Shown here piece by piece: positions 1 through 8,782 of a stretch of 64,000 nucleotides of DNA. The position numbers and the translations under genes are program-made. Source of the DNA: an uncultured Clostridia bacterium (GTDB taxonomy: Bacteria > Bacillota > Clostridia > Christensenellales > Borkfalkiaceae). The stretch is taken from assembly GCA_947625605.1 (NCBI GenBank), contig CANQOY010000002.1, positions 60,399-124,398 on the forward strand. Reading direction: 5' to 3'. The stretch's first letter is position 1, and every line of letters begins with the position of its first letter. A model generated the notes under the pieces. The model did not search any database and had not been told where the DNA came from. It worked only from the letters and a program-made list of their open reading frames with translations.

Positions 1-1
1 G

Positions 2-1771
2 AACTTCGTCGAAAAGTCCTCCGTCTCCCTCGTGGGATTCGGCAAGACGGCGACGCTCGCGGCAGGCGCAAGCGAGACCGTCGAGATCACCGTCAACGTG
101 AAGGACTTCATCTCCTATGACGACGTGAACGCCAAGACGTATATCCTCGAAGCGGGCGACTACCTGCTCACCGCGGCCCGCAACGCTCACGAGGCGAACA
201 ACAACTTCCTGCAATATGCAAATCAGGATACGGACGGCCTCTTCGGCGCGGGCGACAAGACCTTTGTTGACAAGTACACCTATACCTATGCCGAGAACGG
301 CGGCGTCGATAAGACCACCTACTCCAAGTCGGCGGCGGGCGTGGACATCACCAACCAGTTCGACCACGCGCTCTGGGCAGGACATCAGAACATCACCGAA
401 CGCAGCAAGTATCTCACCCGTCAGGATTGGGAGGGCACCTTCCCCCAGACGCACGGCAACCAAGACGCCCAGAAGAAGTCGAGTTACAGCGAGAAGAACG
501 GCTATGTCTGGCAGGTCGAAGTCGATCAGGCCACCGCAGACCAGCTCAAAAAGCAGGGCGCGGACGCTTCCCTCAACCCCATGACGGAAGAGGAAGCCGC
601 CGCGAAAGCGGGCGAATTCGGCGTAGAGGGCGAACTCCAACTCATCGACGCCCGCGGCAAGGCGTTTGAGGACGTCGATTGGGACGCCTACATCAACCAG
701 ATGACCACGACCGAGATCAGAAACATGATCCGTCAGGCAGGCTATAAGACCTACCGCGCGCAGAGCATCAACAAGCCCGAGGCCATCGACTACGACGGTC
801 CCTCCGGCCTCAACGAGGGCGGCGTCACCCACTCCCCCTACTCCATCACCTATCCCTGCGCGGCGAACATCGCGGCGAGCTGGAACATCGAGAATTCCCG
901 TCTCCACGGCTACTATGTCTCCGAGGACGCGCTCCATGCGAATGAGACGCACTTCGGCAGCCACCAGTACAAGGGGATCATCTCGGGCTGGTACGCACCC
1001 GCAATGAACATCCACCGCACCCCGTTCGCGGGCCGCAACTTCGAGTACTACTCCGAGGACGGCTTCATGTCCGGCGTGATGGCGCTCCAAGCCTCCCGCG
1101 AGACCGCCAATAAGGGCGTCTACTCCTACATCAAGCACTTCGCCCTCAACGACCAAGAGGACCACAGAAGCAGCGTGGCGACCTTCTCCAACGAACAGGC
1201 CATCCGCGAGATCTATCTCAAACCCTTCCAGACCTGTATCGAAGGCCGCGGCACGCAGAAGATCATGGTGCAGACCTACAATGAAGAGACGGGCGAGTAC
1301 GTCAAGAGCGAGGCCGAGATCCCTGCGGTCATGGCCGTCATGACGGCGTTCAACCGCGTCGGCTGCACTTGGGCGGGCGGCAACTACCAGCTCATCACCA
1401 AGGTGCTCCGCGAGGAGTGGGCGTTCAACGGCTCCGTCATCACCGACTACGATAACGGCGGCTACATGGACACCGAGCAGTGCCTCCGTGCGGGCGGCGA
1501 CCTCAAACTCACGAACTTTGCAACGAGCCAAGGGCCCAACATCAACAACAAGGCGACGCAGTACTTCGCACGTCAGGCGATGAAGCACGTCCTGTACACC
1601 ACCGTGAACTCCAACGCGATGAACGGCTATGTGCACGGCGTGGAGGTCTCCGCAACGCCGTTTGCGTACTATTGGCTCATCATCTTCGCAGTCTGGGCGA
1701 TCACGGCAGCGCTCACGGCATGGGGCGTCACGGCGATCGTGCTCCGCTTCCGCCGCCAGAAGAAAGGTTAA
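2..1771 (+). CDS. GH3 beta-glucosidase-type glycosidase, permuted domain order, C-terminal membrane anchor (5' partial)
   Basis: The reading frame is open from base 2, so the ORF-track start at 32 is only an internal GTG and the true start lies outside the window. The visible 589 residues begin in a fibronectin III-like domain (SVSLVGFGKTATLAAG) of the kind that follows the GH3 C-domain. The GH3 N-terminal TIM-barrel domain comes after it (MTTTEIRNMIRQAGYKT, GPSGLNEGG, NFEYYSEDG). The likely nucleophile is the Asp in GSVITDYDNGG, near visible residue 482. This C-domain/Fn3/N-domain order is the reversed GH3 architecture known from rumen clostridia. The last ~35 residues form one transmembrane helix followed by RFRRQKKG, so the enzyme is probably tethered to the membrane with an exported catalytic part. 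Exact sugar specificity cannot be read. Confidence 0.88.
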   Translation, partial: NFVEKSSVSLVGFGKTATLAAGASETVEITVNVKDFISYDDVNAKTYILEAGDYLLTAARNAHEANNNFLQYANQDTDGLFGAGDKTFVDKYTYTYAENGGVDKTTYSKSAAGVDITNQFDHALWAGHQNITERSKYLTRQDWEGTFPQTHGNQDAQKKSSYSEKNGYVWQVEVDQATADQLKKQGADASLNPMTEEEAAAKAGEFGVEGELQLIDARGKAFEDVDWDAYINQMTTTEIRNMIRQAGYKTYRAQSINKPEAIDYDGPSGLNEGGVTHSPYSITYPCAANIAASWNIENSRLHGYYVSEDALHANETHFGSHQYKGIISGWYAPAMNIHRTPFAGRNFEYYSEDGFMSGVMALQASRETANKGVYSYIKHFALNDQEDHRSSVATFSNEQAIREIYLKPFQTCIEGRGTQKIMVQTYNEETGEYVKSEAEIPAVMAVMTAFNRVGCTWAGGNYQLITKVLREEWAFNGSVITDYDNGGYMDTEQCLRAGGDLKLTNFATSQGPNINNKATQYFARQAMKHVLYTTVNSNAMNGYVHGVEVSATPFAYYWLIIFAVWAITAALTAWGVTAIVLRFRRQKKG

Positions 1772-1815
1772 AGCTCACCCCGGAAAGACATTCATCTTTC
1801 CTCCTTCCTCATCCC

Positions 1816-1851
1816 GGAATACCTGCCCTTTCGCAGGTATTCCTTTTTTTT
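1816..1851 (+). terminator. Rho-independent terminator of the GH3 gene
   Basis: An 11-bp perfect stem (GGAATACCTGC with its complement) and a short loop are followed by eight T, 45 bases after the GH3 stop codon. Confidence 0.93.
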
Positions 1852-1862
1852 GCTCTGCGGGC

Positions 1863-1891
1863 TTGATTGTGCCAACGTTTTATGGTATCAT
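1863..1891 (+). promoter_or_regulatory. Promoter of tag, probably leaderless
   Basis: TTGATT at 1863-1868, a 17-bp spacer and TATCAT at 1886-1891. The tag ATG follows after six bases, so the transcript would begin at or next to the start codon. No ribosome site fits between. Confidence 0.7.
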
Positions 1892-1897
1892 GCCTGT

Positions 1898-2470
1898 ATG
1901 GATAAGAAACGGTGCAATTTCAGCTTCGGGGCAAGGGAGGCTCGTGTTTCCGAGAAGTCGCTGCTCTACCACGATACGCGGTGGTGCAAGCCCGAACATC
2001 GGGACGGAGAGCTCTTTGCCATGCTCGTGTTGGAGGGAATGCAGGCGGGCGTCAGCTGGAATCTGATCTTGAACAAAGAGGAGAACTTCCGCAGGGCGTT
2101 CGACGGCTTCGACCCGAAAACCGTGGCGGCTTACGACGAGCGGAAGATTAGAGCGCTCATGCAGGACAAAGGCATCATCCGCAACCGCAGAAAGATCGAA
2201 GCGGCGATCGCGAATGCGCGTGCCTTCCTGCAAGTGCAGGAGGAGTTCGGGAGTTTCGACGCCTTCATCTGGAACTTTACGGACGGAAAGACAATCGACC
2301 ATCATTTAACGGACTTGAAGGACATGCCCGCCAAAGACGGGCTCTCGGAAAGGATCAGCGCGGAGCTCAAAAGGCGCGGGTTCCGGTTTGTGGGCCCCAC
2401 CATTGTGTACTCCTATTTGCAGGGGATCGGCGTCATCAACGACCATTGGGAATGCTGCGACTTCCGATAG
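1898..2470 (+). CDS. tag: DNA-3-methyladenine glycosylase I
   Basis: This 190-residue protein matches the Tag family over its whole length. It excises 3-methyladenine from alkylated DNA to start base excision repair in the cytoplasm. Family marks are YHDTRWCKPEHRD near the N-terminus, MLVLEGMQAGVSW in the middle and VINDHWECC near the end. The N-terminal Cys (KRCNF), the His residues and the C-terminal Cys are the zinc ligands expected for Tag. The ORF track begins 16 codons earlier; I chose the ATG at 1898 because the homologous sequence begins there and because it lies six bases after a good -10 box. The gene stands alone between the GH3 terminator and a hairpin at 2527. Confidence 0.95.
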   Translation: MDKKRCNFSFGAREARVSEKSLLYHDTRWCKPEHRDGELFAMLVLEGMQAGVSWNLILNKEENFRRAFDGFDPKTVAAYDERKIRALMQDKGIIRNRRKIEAAIANARAFLQVQEEFGSFDAFIWNFTDGKTIDHHLTDLKDMPAKDGLSERISAELKRRGFRFVGPTIVYSYLQGIGVINDHWECCDFR

Positions 2471-2526
2471 ACGGCTTCGGCACAGTACATGTCCGAAAGT
2501 CTGCCCATAAAAATGTATTTTTTACA

Positions 2527-2560
2527 AAGCCCCCGAGCACATGCCAACGCTCGGGGGCTT
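2527..2560. terminator. Hairpin between tag and the convergent membrane-protein gene
   Basis: A 12-bp perfect stem (AAGCCCCCGAGC with its complement) has a 10-base loop. It separates two convergent genes. Neither side has a long U-tract, so termination strength is uncertain. Confidence 0.55.
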
Positions 2561-2618
2561 CAAAATAACAGAATAGATACGCGCTCGCGAAGAGCAAATG
2601 CGCCCGCGCAAGTGAGGT

Positions 2619-3467
2619 CTATTTGCGGCGTTCGGCGCGGCGCTTCATGAGAGCGCGGATCCAAAACGGCGACGAGACCACGGCGTAGGCGGGGATCAGG
2701 TACACAAATGCGGGCACAATGAGCCACAGCACGGGAAAATGAAAGGGCGCTCCGCCATTGATATGGAAGGCGTCCGTCTTAAAGAAAACGGGCACGAGCG
2801 GATCGAGCAGGCGAGACGCGATCGCAAAATCAGGCCGCACGCCGAACGCAAAGCCGAAGTTGCGGAATGCGGGGTCCAAAAGGTCGGAGAAGTCCGCATC
2901 CACGAGCCCGATCCCTACGACGAACAGCTCGTTGAGGCAGATGAGCGCTTCATGCGCCAAAAACAGAAGCGGGATCGCCCAGAACTTTTTGAGCCGCGGG
3001 CGGTAGACGCCGACGATCGCAGCCGCCATGGGTACGGCAAAGAGGTTGATATGGCAAAAGTAGAACCGGATCGTCTCGAAGGCGAAGGGCGGGGCGCCGA
3101 TCGCTGTGGGATAAAAGATCGCGGCGAGACCGCCGACCACGCCGATGAAGAATGTGTAATCGTGCAGGACGTTCTGTTTGCCGATCAAGTAGATGAACGG
3201 GAAAACGAGCGTCGAGACCGCGCAGATGTTTTCGGGCGTGATATGAACGGCGGACGCGGGGAGACCGTTTCGGTATGTCGGAAAGGCGAGCTTGAAAAAG
3301 TGCAGGGCGAGATTCAAAAACAGGATCGCGGCAAAAACGATGCGCGCCGTATTGCGCCGTCTCTTGTACAGGATCAAGGAGAGCACGACGAGGTACGCCG
3401 CCGCAATCGCGATATACAGGAAATAATATCCGTTTCCCAATCTGATAACGCCCATATTCTTTCTCAT
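2619..3467 (-). CDS. YwaF/TIGR02206-type integral membrane protein
   Basis: The 282 residues contain about seven hydrophobic helices, with basic ends (KRRRN early, KRRAERRK at the C-terminus). Spacing and motifs such as ENICAVSTLVFPFIYLIG and the HxN-type segment FYFCHINLFAVP resemble the YwaF/TIGR02206 (TMEM164-like) family. That family has no settled role in bacteria. The ATG at 3467 has no clear ribosome site; a second ATG four codons later is an alternative start. The gene lies downstream of the giant surface-protein gene, separated from it by a 28-bp perfect palindrome, so it may or may not share that transcript. Confidence 0.7.
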   Translation of the reverse strand: MRKNMGVIRLGNGYYFLYIAIAAAYLVVLSLILYKRRRNTARIVFAAILFLNLALHFFKLAFPTYRNGLPASAVHITPENICAVSTLVFPFIYLIGKQNVLHDYTFFIGVVGGLAAIFYPTAIGAPPFAFETIRFYFCHINLFAVPMAAAIVGVYRPRLKKFWAIPLLFLAHEALICLNELFVVGIGLVDADFSDLLDPAFRNFGFAFGVRPDFAIASRLLDPLVPVFFKTDAFHINGGAPFHFPVLWLIVPAFVYLIPAYAVVSSPFWIRALMKRRAERRK

Positions 3468-3491
3468 TTGCGTTTTTTGAGGTTTGAAGTC

Positions 3492-3519
3492 ATCCGCCGC
3501 CGCAGCTGCGGCGGCGGAT
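3492..3519. repeat. 28-bp perfect GC palindrome
   Basis: Each arm is ATCCGCCGCCGCAG, with no loop. It sits between the stop codon of the surface-protein gene and the next gene. A second small hairpin (GCGGCCCG/CGGGCCGC) directly follows that stop codon at 3545-3562. No U-tract follows either, so these may act as RNA-end stabilisers or weak terminators. Confidence 0.6.
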
Positions 3520-3562
3520 GGAGAAAATCAAGCGGGGCACGGGCGGCCCGAGACGGGCCGCT

Positions 3563-6500
3563 TTAATCTTCTTTGCCGGGGATGACTGTCTCGGAGACCA
3601 TTCTGGCCAAGGCGGCGGCCTCGGCGCTGACGGCCTGTTCGGGCGTGGAGCCGTCCGGCCATTCGATCCCCTTCCCGATCAACGACTCTTTGAGATCTTC
3701 AATGTGGCTCTTCCTGTCGGCGATCAGAGAAGGATCGCGGTACACTTTTTGCACGTGCCACATGATATGCTGCGTGTTCCAGACTGGCGTTCCGTCCTCC
3801 TCCATCGACGTGTACTGGCAGAGAAGGCGGATATAGCGATCGTCGGTGAATAACTTGCTCATATCGCGCATGCCCGTTGTATCTTTTGCGGGAGTGGGCC
3901 CGCCGTCAAGCGTCGAATCGTCGTTGTAGATCCATCCTTCAAACATGCCGCCGAAGTGCATTTCTGTCGATTTGATCATCGAACCGTCCCCTATGGGAAT
4001 GGGGCCGGATTTCTGTTCGGTACCGTATTGAGGGTGCAGAGGCAGTGTATACTGCGTGCCGTCCCACCAAAACTTATTGAAGTCCGTCCCGTTGGCAAGC
4101 CCGACCAAAACGGCGTTGATGAATGCGTTTTCCGTGGCTTCTGGATGGCCGTCGCTACCCGTTCTGAACAAATCTTTCTTTTGCCCGAACCATTCCAACC
4201 GAGAGGTTGCCGCCAATGCGGAATTTTCGATCGTTTGGCCGAGTTTCAGGGCGCCCATATCCATCATATCGGCTTTTGCGCCAAGGTCGGTGGGATTGAC
4301 ATAGTTGAGCGCATCCAGGAACCCTCTCAGATAGAAGGTATTGCAGGGGCCGTAACCCATCGAACAAATGCCCATCATGCACTCGGTCTCAACGACATTT
4401 TCGATGTAGGCATCGGAGTAGCCCTTCCCCTCGATCACCGTATAATTCGGCATGCTGGGGTAGGGACGCACGGCCTCGTAGGAAGCCCAAAGCATGACTG
4501 CCTGCTGCGAGCAGAAGCGCAGAGTCGTATTCTTGATGAAGATCCGGTTTTGATCCTTCCCGTCCGTGCTCTTGAATGAGTAGTTGCTGTATAGTTTCGT
4601 ATAATACTGCAAATCGGAATAGTAGATCCCTTTGAGGCGGATATACTGCCTTACCGTCAAAACATTGACTTTCTCTGTCGGGTTACAGCCCTTGACGGTT
4701 ACGTTGTACAGCGTGCCGAAATCCACCGTCGCGCTGTTGTTGTAGTTTGTGTTCGGTATCGTCTTATGGCGCGCTTCGAGGTTGATCTGATAGCCGTTGC
4801 CGTAGATCAAGGCCTTGCCCAACTTGGTGGAATCCACGCCGCTCGGCGTCGAGGTCTCGTTCAGGAACAAGCCCTTTTCGTTCGCCTCGGCCTTCTTTCG
4901 TTCTGCTTCCGCGCCTTCGCCGTCGAGTTCGCCCGGCCCATAGAGATCCTCATGCAGCACCACCTTCGCGTGCGCGTAGTAGCCCGCGGCGTCAAAGACG
5001 TTGCAGAGATCGTCGCCTTCGAGGACGTTGAAGTTGAAGTGCTCGCTCGTGCCGCCCTTCGCGCCGATGCCCGCCTCCACGCGGAGGAAGCCATAGGCGT
5101 TTGCGGAGGGTGTAAAGAGCCTGCCGCTTCCGTCGTAATCATCCGCATGCCCGGGCACGGCCTGCCACTGCTCCGCCTCTGCGAAGTTTCCGAAGTAGTC
5201 GTTCTGCACGTCGCTCTCCGAAAGGCCGCCGAACTCGCCGAAATAGATGCGGGCAAAGCCCTCTTCGGAATAGATATCCACCCACGGCACGCGCGTCCGG
5301 CCGGAAGCATATCTGCCGTCTGTGTCGACGACCGTATCTCCGCTCGCGGTCTGCAAGACATAGTGTCCGCCGTTCTCCACGATCGTATATTCCGCGCCGC
5401 CGTACGTCACATTCATCCCGCGTTGGGTGATGACGAAGTCCGTCGGCGCATTCTCCTTCCAGCCCGTGAGCGTCCATGTGAGCAGGGAGAGATCTTCGGC
5501 ATGCGTCCCGGTCGCAAGATCGCTCAGGACGACGAGCGGGATCTTGAAGTAGTCCACCTCGGTGCCGCCGTAATCGCTGTGCTTCGCGAACACGCGCACC
5601 TGCTGATACCCCTTGTAGACGTCTCCACCGTTCGTCCTATCCCCGCTGTCGAAGCCCGTGAATTCGATGCTCTCGATGTTGCTCCGCGTCAGGACGAGAG
5701 TGACGGAGTTTTCGCCGCAGACAAAGACGAGCTCTGCGTTTACGAAATAAGGATGCTCCGCGGGAAGGGTCACGTCGATCTTTCTGTTCGCGACATTGAC
5801 AGCTGTGGGCCACTCCCATCCGTTTGCCTCGTCGCGGAGGGAGAAGTATGCCTCCATGAGCTCCTCGGTGAGGCCGCCGAGCATGCGGTCTGCATCCAGC
5901 CCGTCGATACAGAGGGAGAATACCCCGTTCATCGCCTTGGGGAAGGTGAATTCGACCGGAGAAGAGGACGCGTCGACGGAAAATGGCTCGCATGTTTCGA
6001 CATCGCCGCTTACCTGATACTCCAAATAATAGACGAGTTCCTGCTCGGCGAGAGAAGTCCTTACGACATGGAGCGTAAAGGAAGCCTTGCCGCTCGCGAA
6101 CACGATCTCCGAGGCGCCCGAGGGGATCTCAATGCCCTCGATGACGGCGGAATCCCCCGCCGCGGTCAAGCGATCGTATGTGCCGCCCGCCGACCACTGC
6201 ACCGTCTTATCCGTGATCGCCTTGCCGTCCGCACGGCCGATGGTCACATAGAACCCGAGCAAATCGAGGAAGGTGGTATACGTCTCTCCGTCGCTGAGCG
6301 CTTCGTTGCCATACCTGACCTCAATGCGGTCCGCAGGGGCTGCGATGCGGACATGGATGGGGTATTCGACGCCCGCCACGGTGAGCGTGAAGTCCTCCCC
6401 TCCCCCTTCCTCTGCGGTGAGCGTAACGGAGGCGACGTTCTCCGAAACGGTGCCGATCCGATAGCCGAAGTGCGCATTGCGGCTGATCGAGATCTTCTCC

Positions 6501-8770
6501 TCTGTGAGGATGAAATCGGAGGGGGCGGGATCCTGCGCGTCGACCGTGAGCACAATCTCCTCGCCGAGATCGGAAAATTCGATCGTGTTGTTCCTTCCCG
6601 CTTCGAGCCGCGTTCCCTCGCCGTATGTCACGGTAGGTGAAGCCGTCAGTTTGCCGTGCGTCGTGCGGACCGTCGCAGACGCTTCGCAGACGACGCCCGT
6701 CTTTTCCGCACCGTACTCCTTCGCCCGCTCCGCATACCTCACTTCCGCCCCGATCGTTGCGGACGGGCGGTCGGATGCAAATTCGATCGTTCCGTGGTAG
6801 ACAAGCGCCCCATCCTGCTCGATCAGGTTGACTTTCTCGCCGTCCACAAAGAACTCTTTGCCCTCCATGGCATCCGCGGAGACGCCGACGGTCAGCGTAT
6901 AGCCGAGGCGTTCTAACGAGGTCGTGAAGTCGTCTGCGTCCACGGAGATATCGCCCGTCTCGACCGCATGATCGACATAGATCCCGATCGTACAGACGGC
7001 AGAAGCGTTGACCGCCGCCCGCATGGCGCCGCCGGCTACGGGCTCGAAGGAGACCGTGACGGAGGCAAAACCGCCCTTCTTGGGGATGAGATAGTTGCCC
7101 TGCACCTCGACCACGTCCTCGCGGTCGACGGTGACGACCCTCGTCATGCCCTCGGGCGCGGAACCCGTCAACAAGATCCTCTTCATTGCCCCGTTGGTGT
7201 GGAGGTCGAGGGCAAAGCGGGCGTCCTGCGTTTCTCCCGTCACCTCAAACGAGAGATCCTCGTCCTGCGGCTCGGTATAGGTGACGGAGAGCGAAGCCGT
7301 ATGCTGCGCCGCGCCGCTGCCGTCTTTGGCGGTCACGGTGACGACCGCCGTGCCGGGTGCGTCGAAGATGAGCGCGGAGCCGCGGATGTGAGCGTTCCCC
7401 GCAGTGACTTCGAACGAAAGGGTGTTCGTGTGATTTGCGGGCTGTGCCGCAACGCCGACGCCGCCCGCGCCCCCGAGCCCCGTCGCGGAGAGGTTGATGC
7501 TGCTCCTTGTGACGCCGAGTTCGCCGATGGCCTCGCCGCCCGAGACAAAGGAGAGTGCGCGTACGTTGCGCGTGAGGCGGATCTCGCAGCGGTCCTCCTC
7601 GACTTCTTCGAGCGCCCCCGTTCTCTCGTTGTACTTTTTTGCCTTGATCGTGACGGTGACGGGATTACCGAGCGGCCTGTCGTCCGGGACTTCGTTGAGG
7701 ATGAACCGCTCCGCCGTTTCGTCGAAGGAGATGAGGTCGGGATCGGAGACGGTGACGGCAACGATCTGCCTGTAAGAGTGTTCAGGGGTCTTGACAAGCT
7801 CGATCTCATCGAGCGTTTGCCCCGCCCAATCATCGTAATCGAAGGTAAAGGAGGACTTTTCGCCGAAGAGCGGGCCCATGTAGTAGCCGTTCGTGCAGTG
7901 GAAGGTGACGGAAGCCGAGGCGGTATGGTCTCTGCCGTCCCGCGCCGTCGCCGTGATGACGACAGATCCCGCGTTGTGCACAGTGATGCGGCCGTCGCTC
8001 TCTACCGTCGCGACGTTCTCGTCCGAAGAGCCGTAAGTCAAGGTGTAGTCCGCATCCACGGGCATGACGGTGAGTTCGGGAAACTGCGCCGTCTCCTCCG
8101 CCGTCGTGACTTTGGAGACCTCGGCGGAGATGCCGACGAGCGGGACAAAGCAGGAGAAGGTCGCCGAAGCGGAGACCGTGGGGTCGTCTGCGGAGGCCGC
8201 CGTGACGGTCGCCGTGCCGCGGCCCGTGCAGGTAACTTCGCCGTTCGGCGAGACGGAGACCACCGCGGGATCGGAGGTGGTCCACCGGACCATGCTGTTC
8301 GCCTCCGCGGGGAATACTTCATAGAGGAGACGCTGGGTGTCGCCCTTGTACATCTCCGCATTGTAGTCCTTCATCACGATCTTGTGCGCCGTCGTATCGG
8401 TGACGATGACCTTCCTCGTCGCAACCGCCGCCTTGTTCTCCTTGCTCGCCACGGTGATATAGGTCTCCCCGTAGTACACGGCGGTGACGACGCCCTTTTC
8501 ATCCACCCTGACGAGGCTCTCGTCCGCCGCCGCATAGCTCAGATCGCGGTTCTTTGCTTTGAGCGGCAGGATGGTGATATCGGGGCTCAGATCATAGGTG
8601 GGCGGAGCGTCCTCGTCGCTCATCACGAGGACGAGCGCTTGGTCGTCGACGAATTCGACCGTTTCGACATAGATATGCGTGCCCATGCTCACGATCGCGC
8701 CGCTCACGAGAAGGATCGCGAGGAGCAGGATCGGCAAGAGTATGATCGTCGAAGTCATCAGTTTTTTCAT
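3563..8770 (-). CDS. Giant surface protein: N-terminal anchor, multiple Ig-like (BIG2-type) domains, beta-helix-like C-terminal region
   Basis: The 1735 residues begin with one hydrophobic helix (about 5-27, ILLPILLLAILLVSGAIVS) that looks like an uncleaved signal anchor. Ig-like domains of the bacterial group 2 type follow at about 55-125, 128-210 and 212-292, with the usual VVSVSPNGEVTCTGRGTATV pattern, and more degenerate repeats up to about 1100. From about 1300 to 1500 the sequence has short beta-strand repeats with Asn and aromatics (IYGNGYQINL, IRLKGIYYSDLQYY, IFIKNTTLRFC), resembling a right-handed parallel beta-helix. No LPXTG or dockerin was found. It is the last gene of an operon, 12 bp after an ABC-2 permease. 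Adhesion or polymer binding is plausible, but no activity can be assigned. Confidence 0.8.
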   Translation of the reverse strand: MKKLMTSTIILLPILLLAILLVSGAIVSMGTHIYVETVEFVDDQALVLVMSDEDAPPTYDLSPDITILPLKAKNRDLSYAAADESLVRVDEKGVVTAVYYGETYITVASKENKAAVATRKVIVTDTTAHKIVMKDYNAEMYKGDTQRLLYEVFPAEANSMVRWTTSDPAVVSVSPNGEVTCTGRGTATVTAASADDPTVSASATFSCFVPLVGISAEVSKVTTAEETAQFPELTVMPVDADYTLTYGSSDENVATVESDGRITVHNAGSVVITATARDGRDHTASASVTFHCTNGYYMGPLFGEKSSFTFDYDDWAGQTLDEIELVKTPEHSYRQIVAVTVSDPDLISFDETAERFILNEVPDDRPLGNPVTVTIKAKKYNERTGALEEVEEDRCEIRLTRNVRALSFVSGGEAIGELGVTRSSINLSATGLGGAGGVGVAAQPANHTNTLSFEVTAGNAHIRGSALIFDAPGTAVVTVTAKDGSGAAQHTASLSVTYTEPQDEDLSFEVTGETQDARFALDLHTNGAMKRILLTGSAPEGMTRVVTVDREDVVEVQGNYLIPKKGGFASVTVSFEPVAGGAMRAAVNASAVCTIGIYVDHAVETGDISVDADDFTTSLERLGYTLTVGVSADAMEGKEFFVDGEKVNLIEQDGALVYHGTIEFASDRPSATIGAEVRYAERAKEYGAEKTGVVCEASATVRTTHGKLTASPTVTYGEGTRLEAGRNNTIEFSDLGEEIVLTVDAQDPAPSDFILTEEKISISRNAHFGYRIGTVSENVASVTLTAEEGGGEDFTLTVAGVEYPIHVRIAAPADRIEVRYGNEALSDGETYTTFLDLLGFYVTIGRADGKAITDKTVQWSAGGTYDRLTAAGDSAVIEGIEIPSGASEIVFASGKASFTLHVVRTSLAEQELVYYLEYQVSGDVETCEPFSVDASSSPVEFTFPKAMNGVFSLCIDGLDADRMLGGLTEELMEAYFSLRDEANGWEWPTAVNVANRKIDVTLPAEHPYFVNAELVFVCGENSVTLVLTRSNIESIEFTGFDSGDRTNGGDVYKGYQQVRVFAKHSDYGGTEVDYFKIPLVVLSDLATGTHAEDLSLLTWTLTGWKENAPTDFVITQRGMNVTYGGAEYTIVENGGHYVLQTASGDTVVDTDGRYASGRTRVPWVDIYSEEGFARIYFGEFGGLSESDVQNDYFGNFAEAEQWQAVPGHADDYDGSGRLFTPSANAYGFLRVEAGIGAKGGTSEHFNFNVLEGDDLCNVFDAAGYYAHAKVVLHEDLYGPGELDGEGAEAERKKAEANEKGLFLNETSTPSGVDSTKLGKALIYGNGYQINLEARHKTIPNTNYNNSATVDFGTLYNVTVKGCNPTEKVNVLTVRQYIRLKGIYYSDLQYYTKLYSNYSFKSTDGKDQNRIFIKNTTLRFCSQQAVMLWASYEAVRPYPSMPNYTVIEGKGYSDAYIENVVETECMMGICSMGYGPCNTFYLRGFLDALNYVNPTDLGAKADMMDMGALKLGQTIENSALAATSRLEWFGQKKDLFRTGSDGHPEATENAFINAVLVGLANGTDFNKFWWDGTQYTLPLHPQYGTEQKSGPIPIGDGSMIKSTEMHFGGMFEGWIYNDDSTLDGGPTPAKDTTGMRDMSKLFTDDRYIRLLCQYTSMEEDGTPVWNTQHIMWHVQKVYRDPSLIADRKSHIEDLKESLIGKGIEWPDGSTPEQAVSAEAAALARMVSETVIPGKED

Positions 8771-8782
8771 GTGGATACCTCT

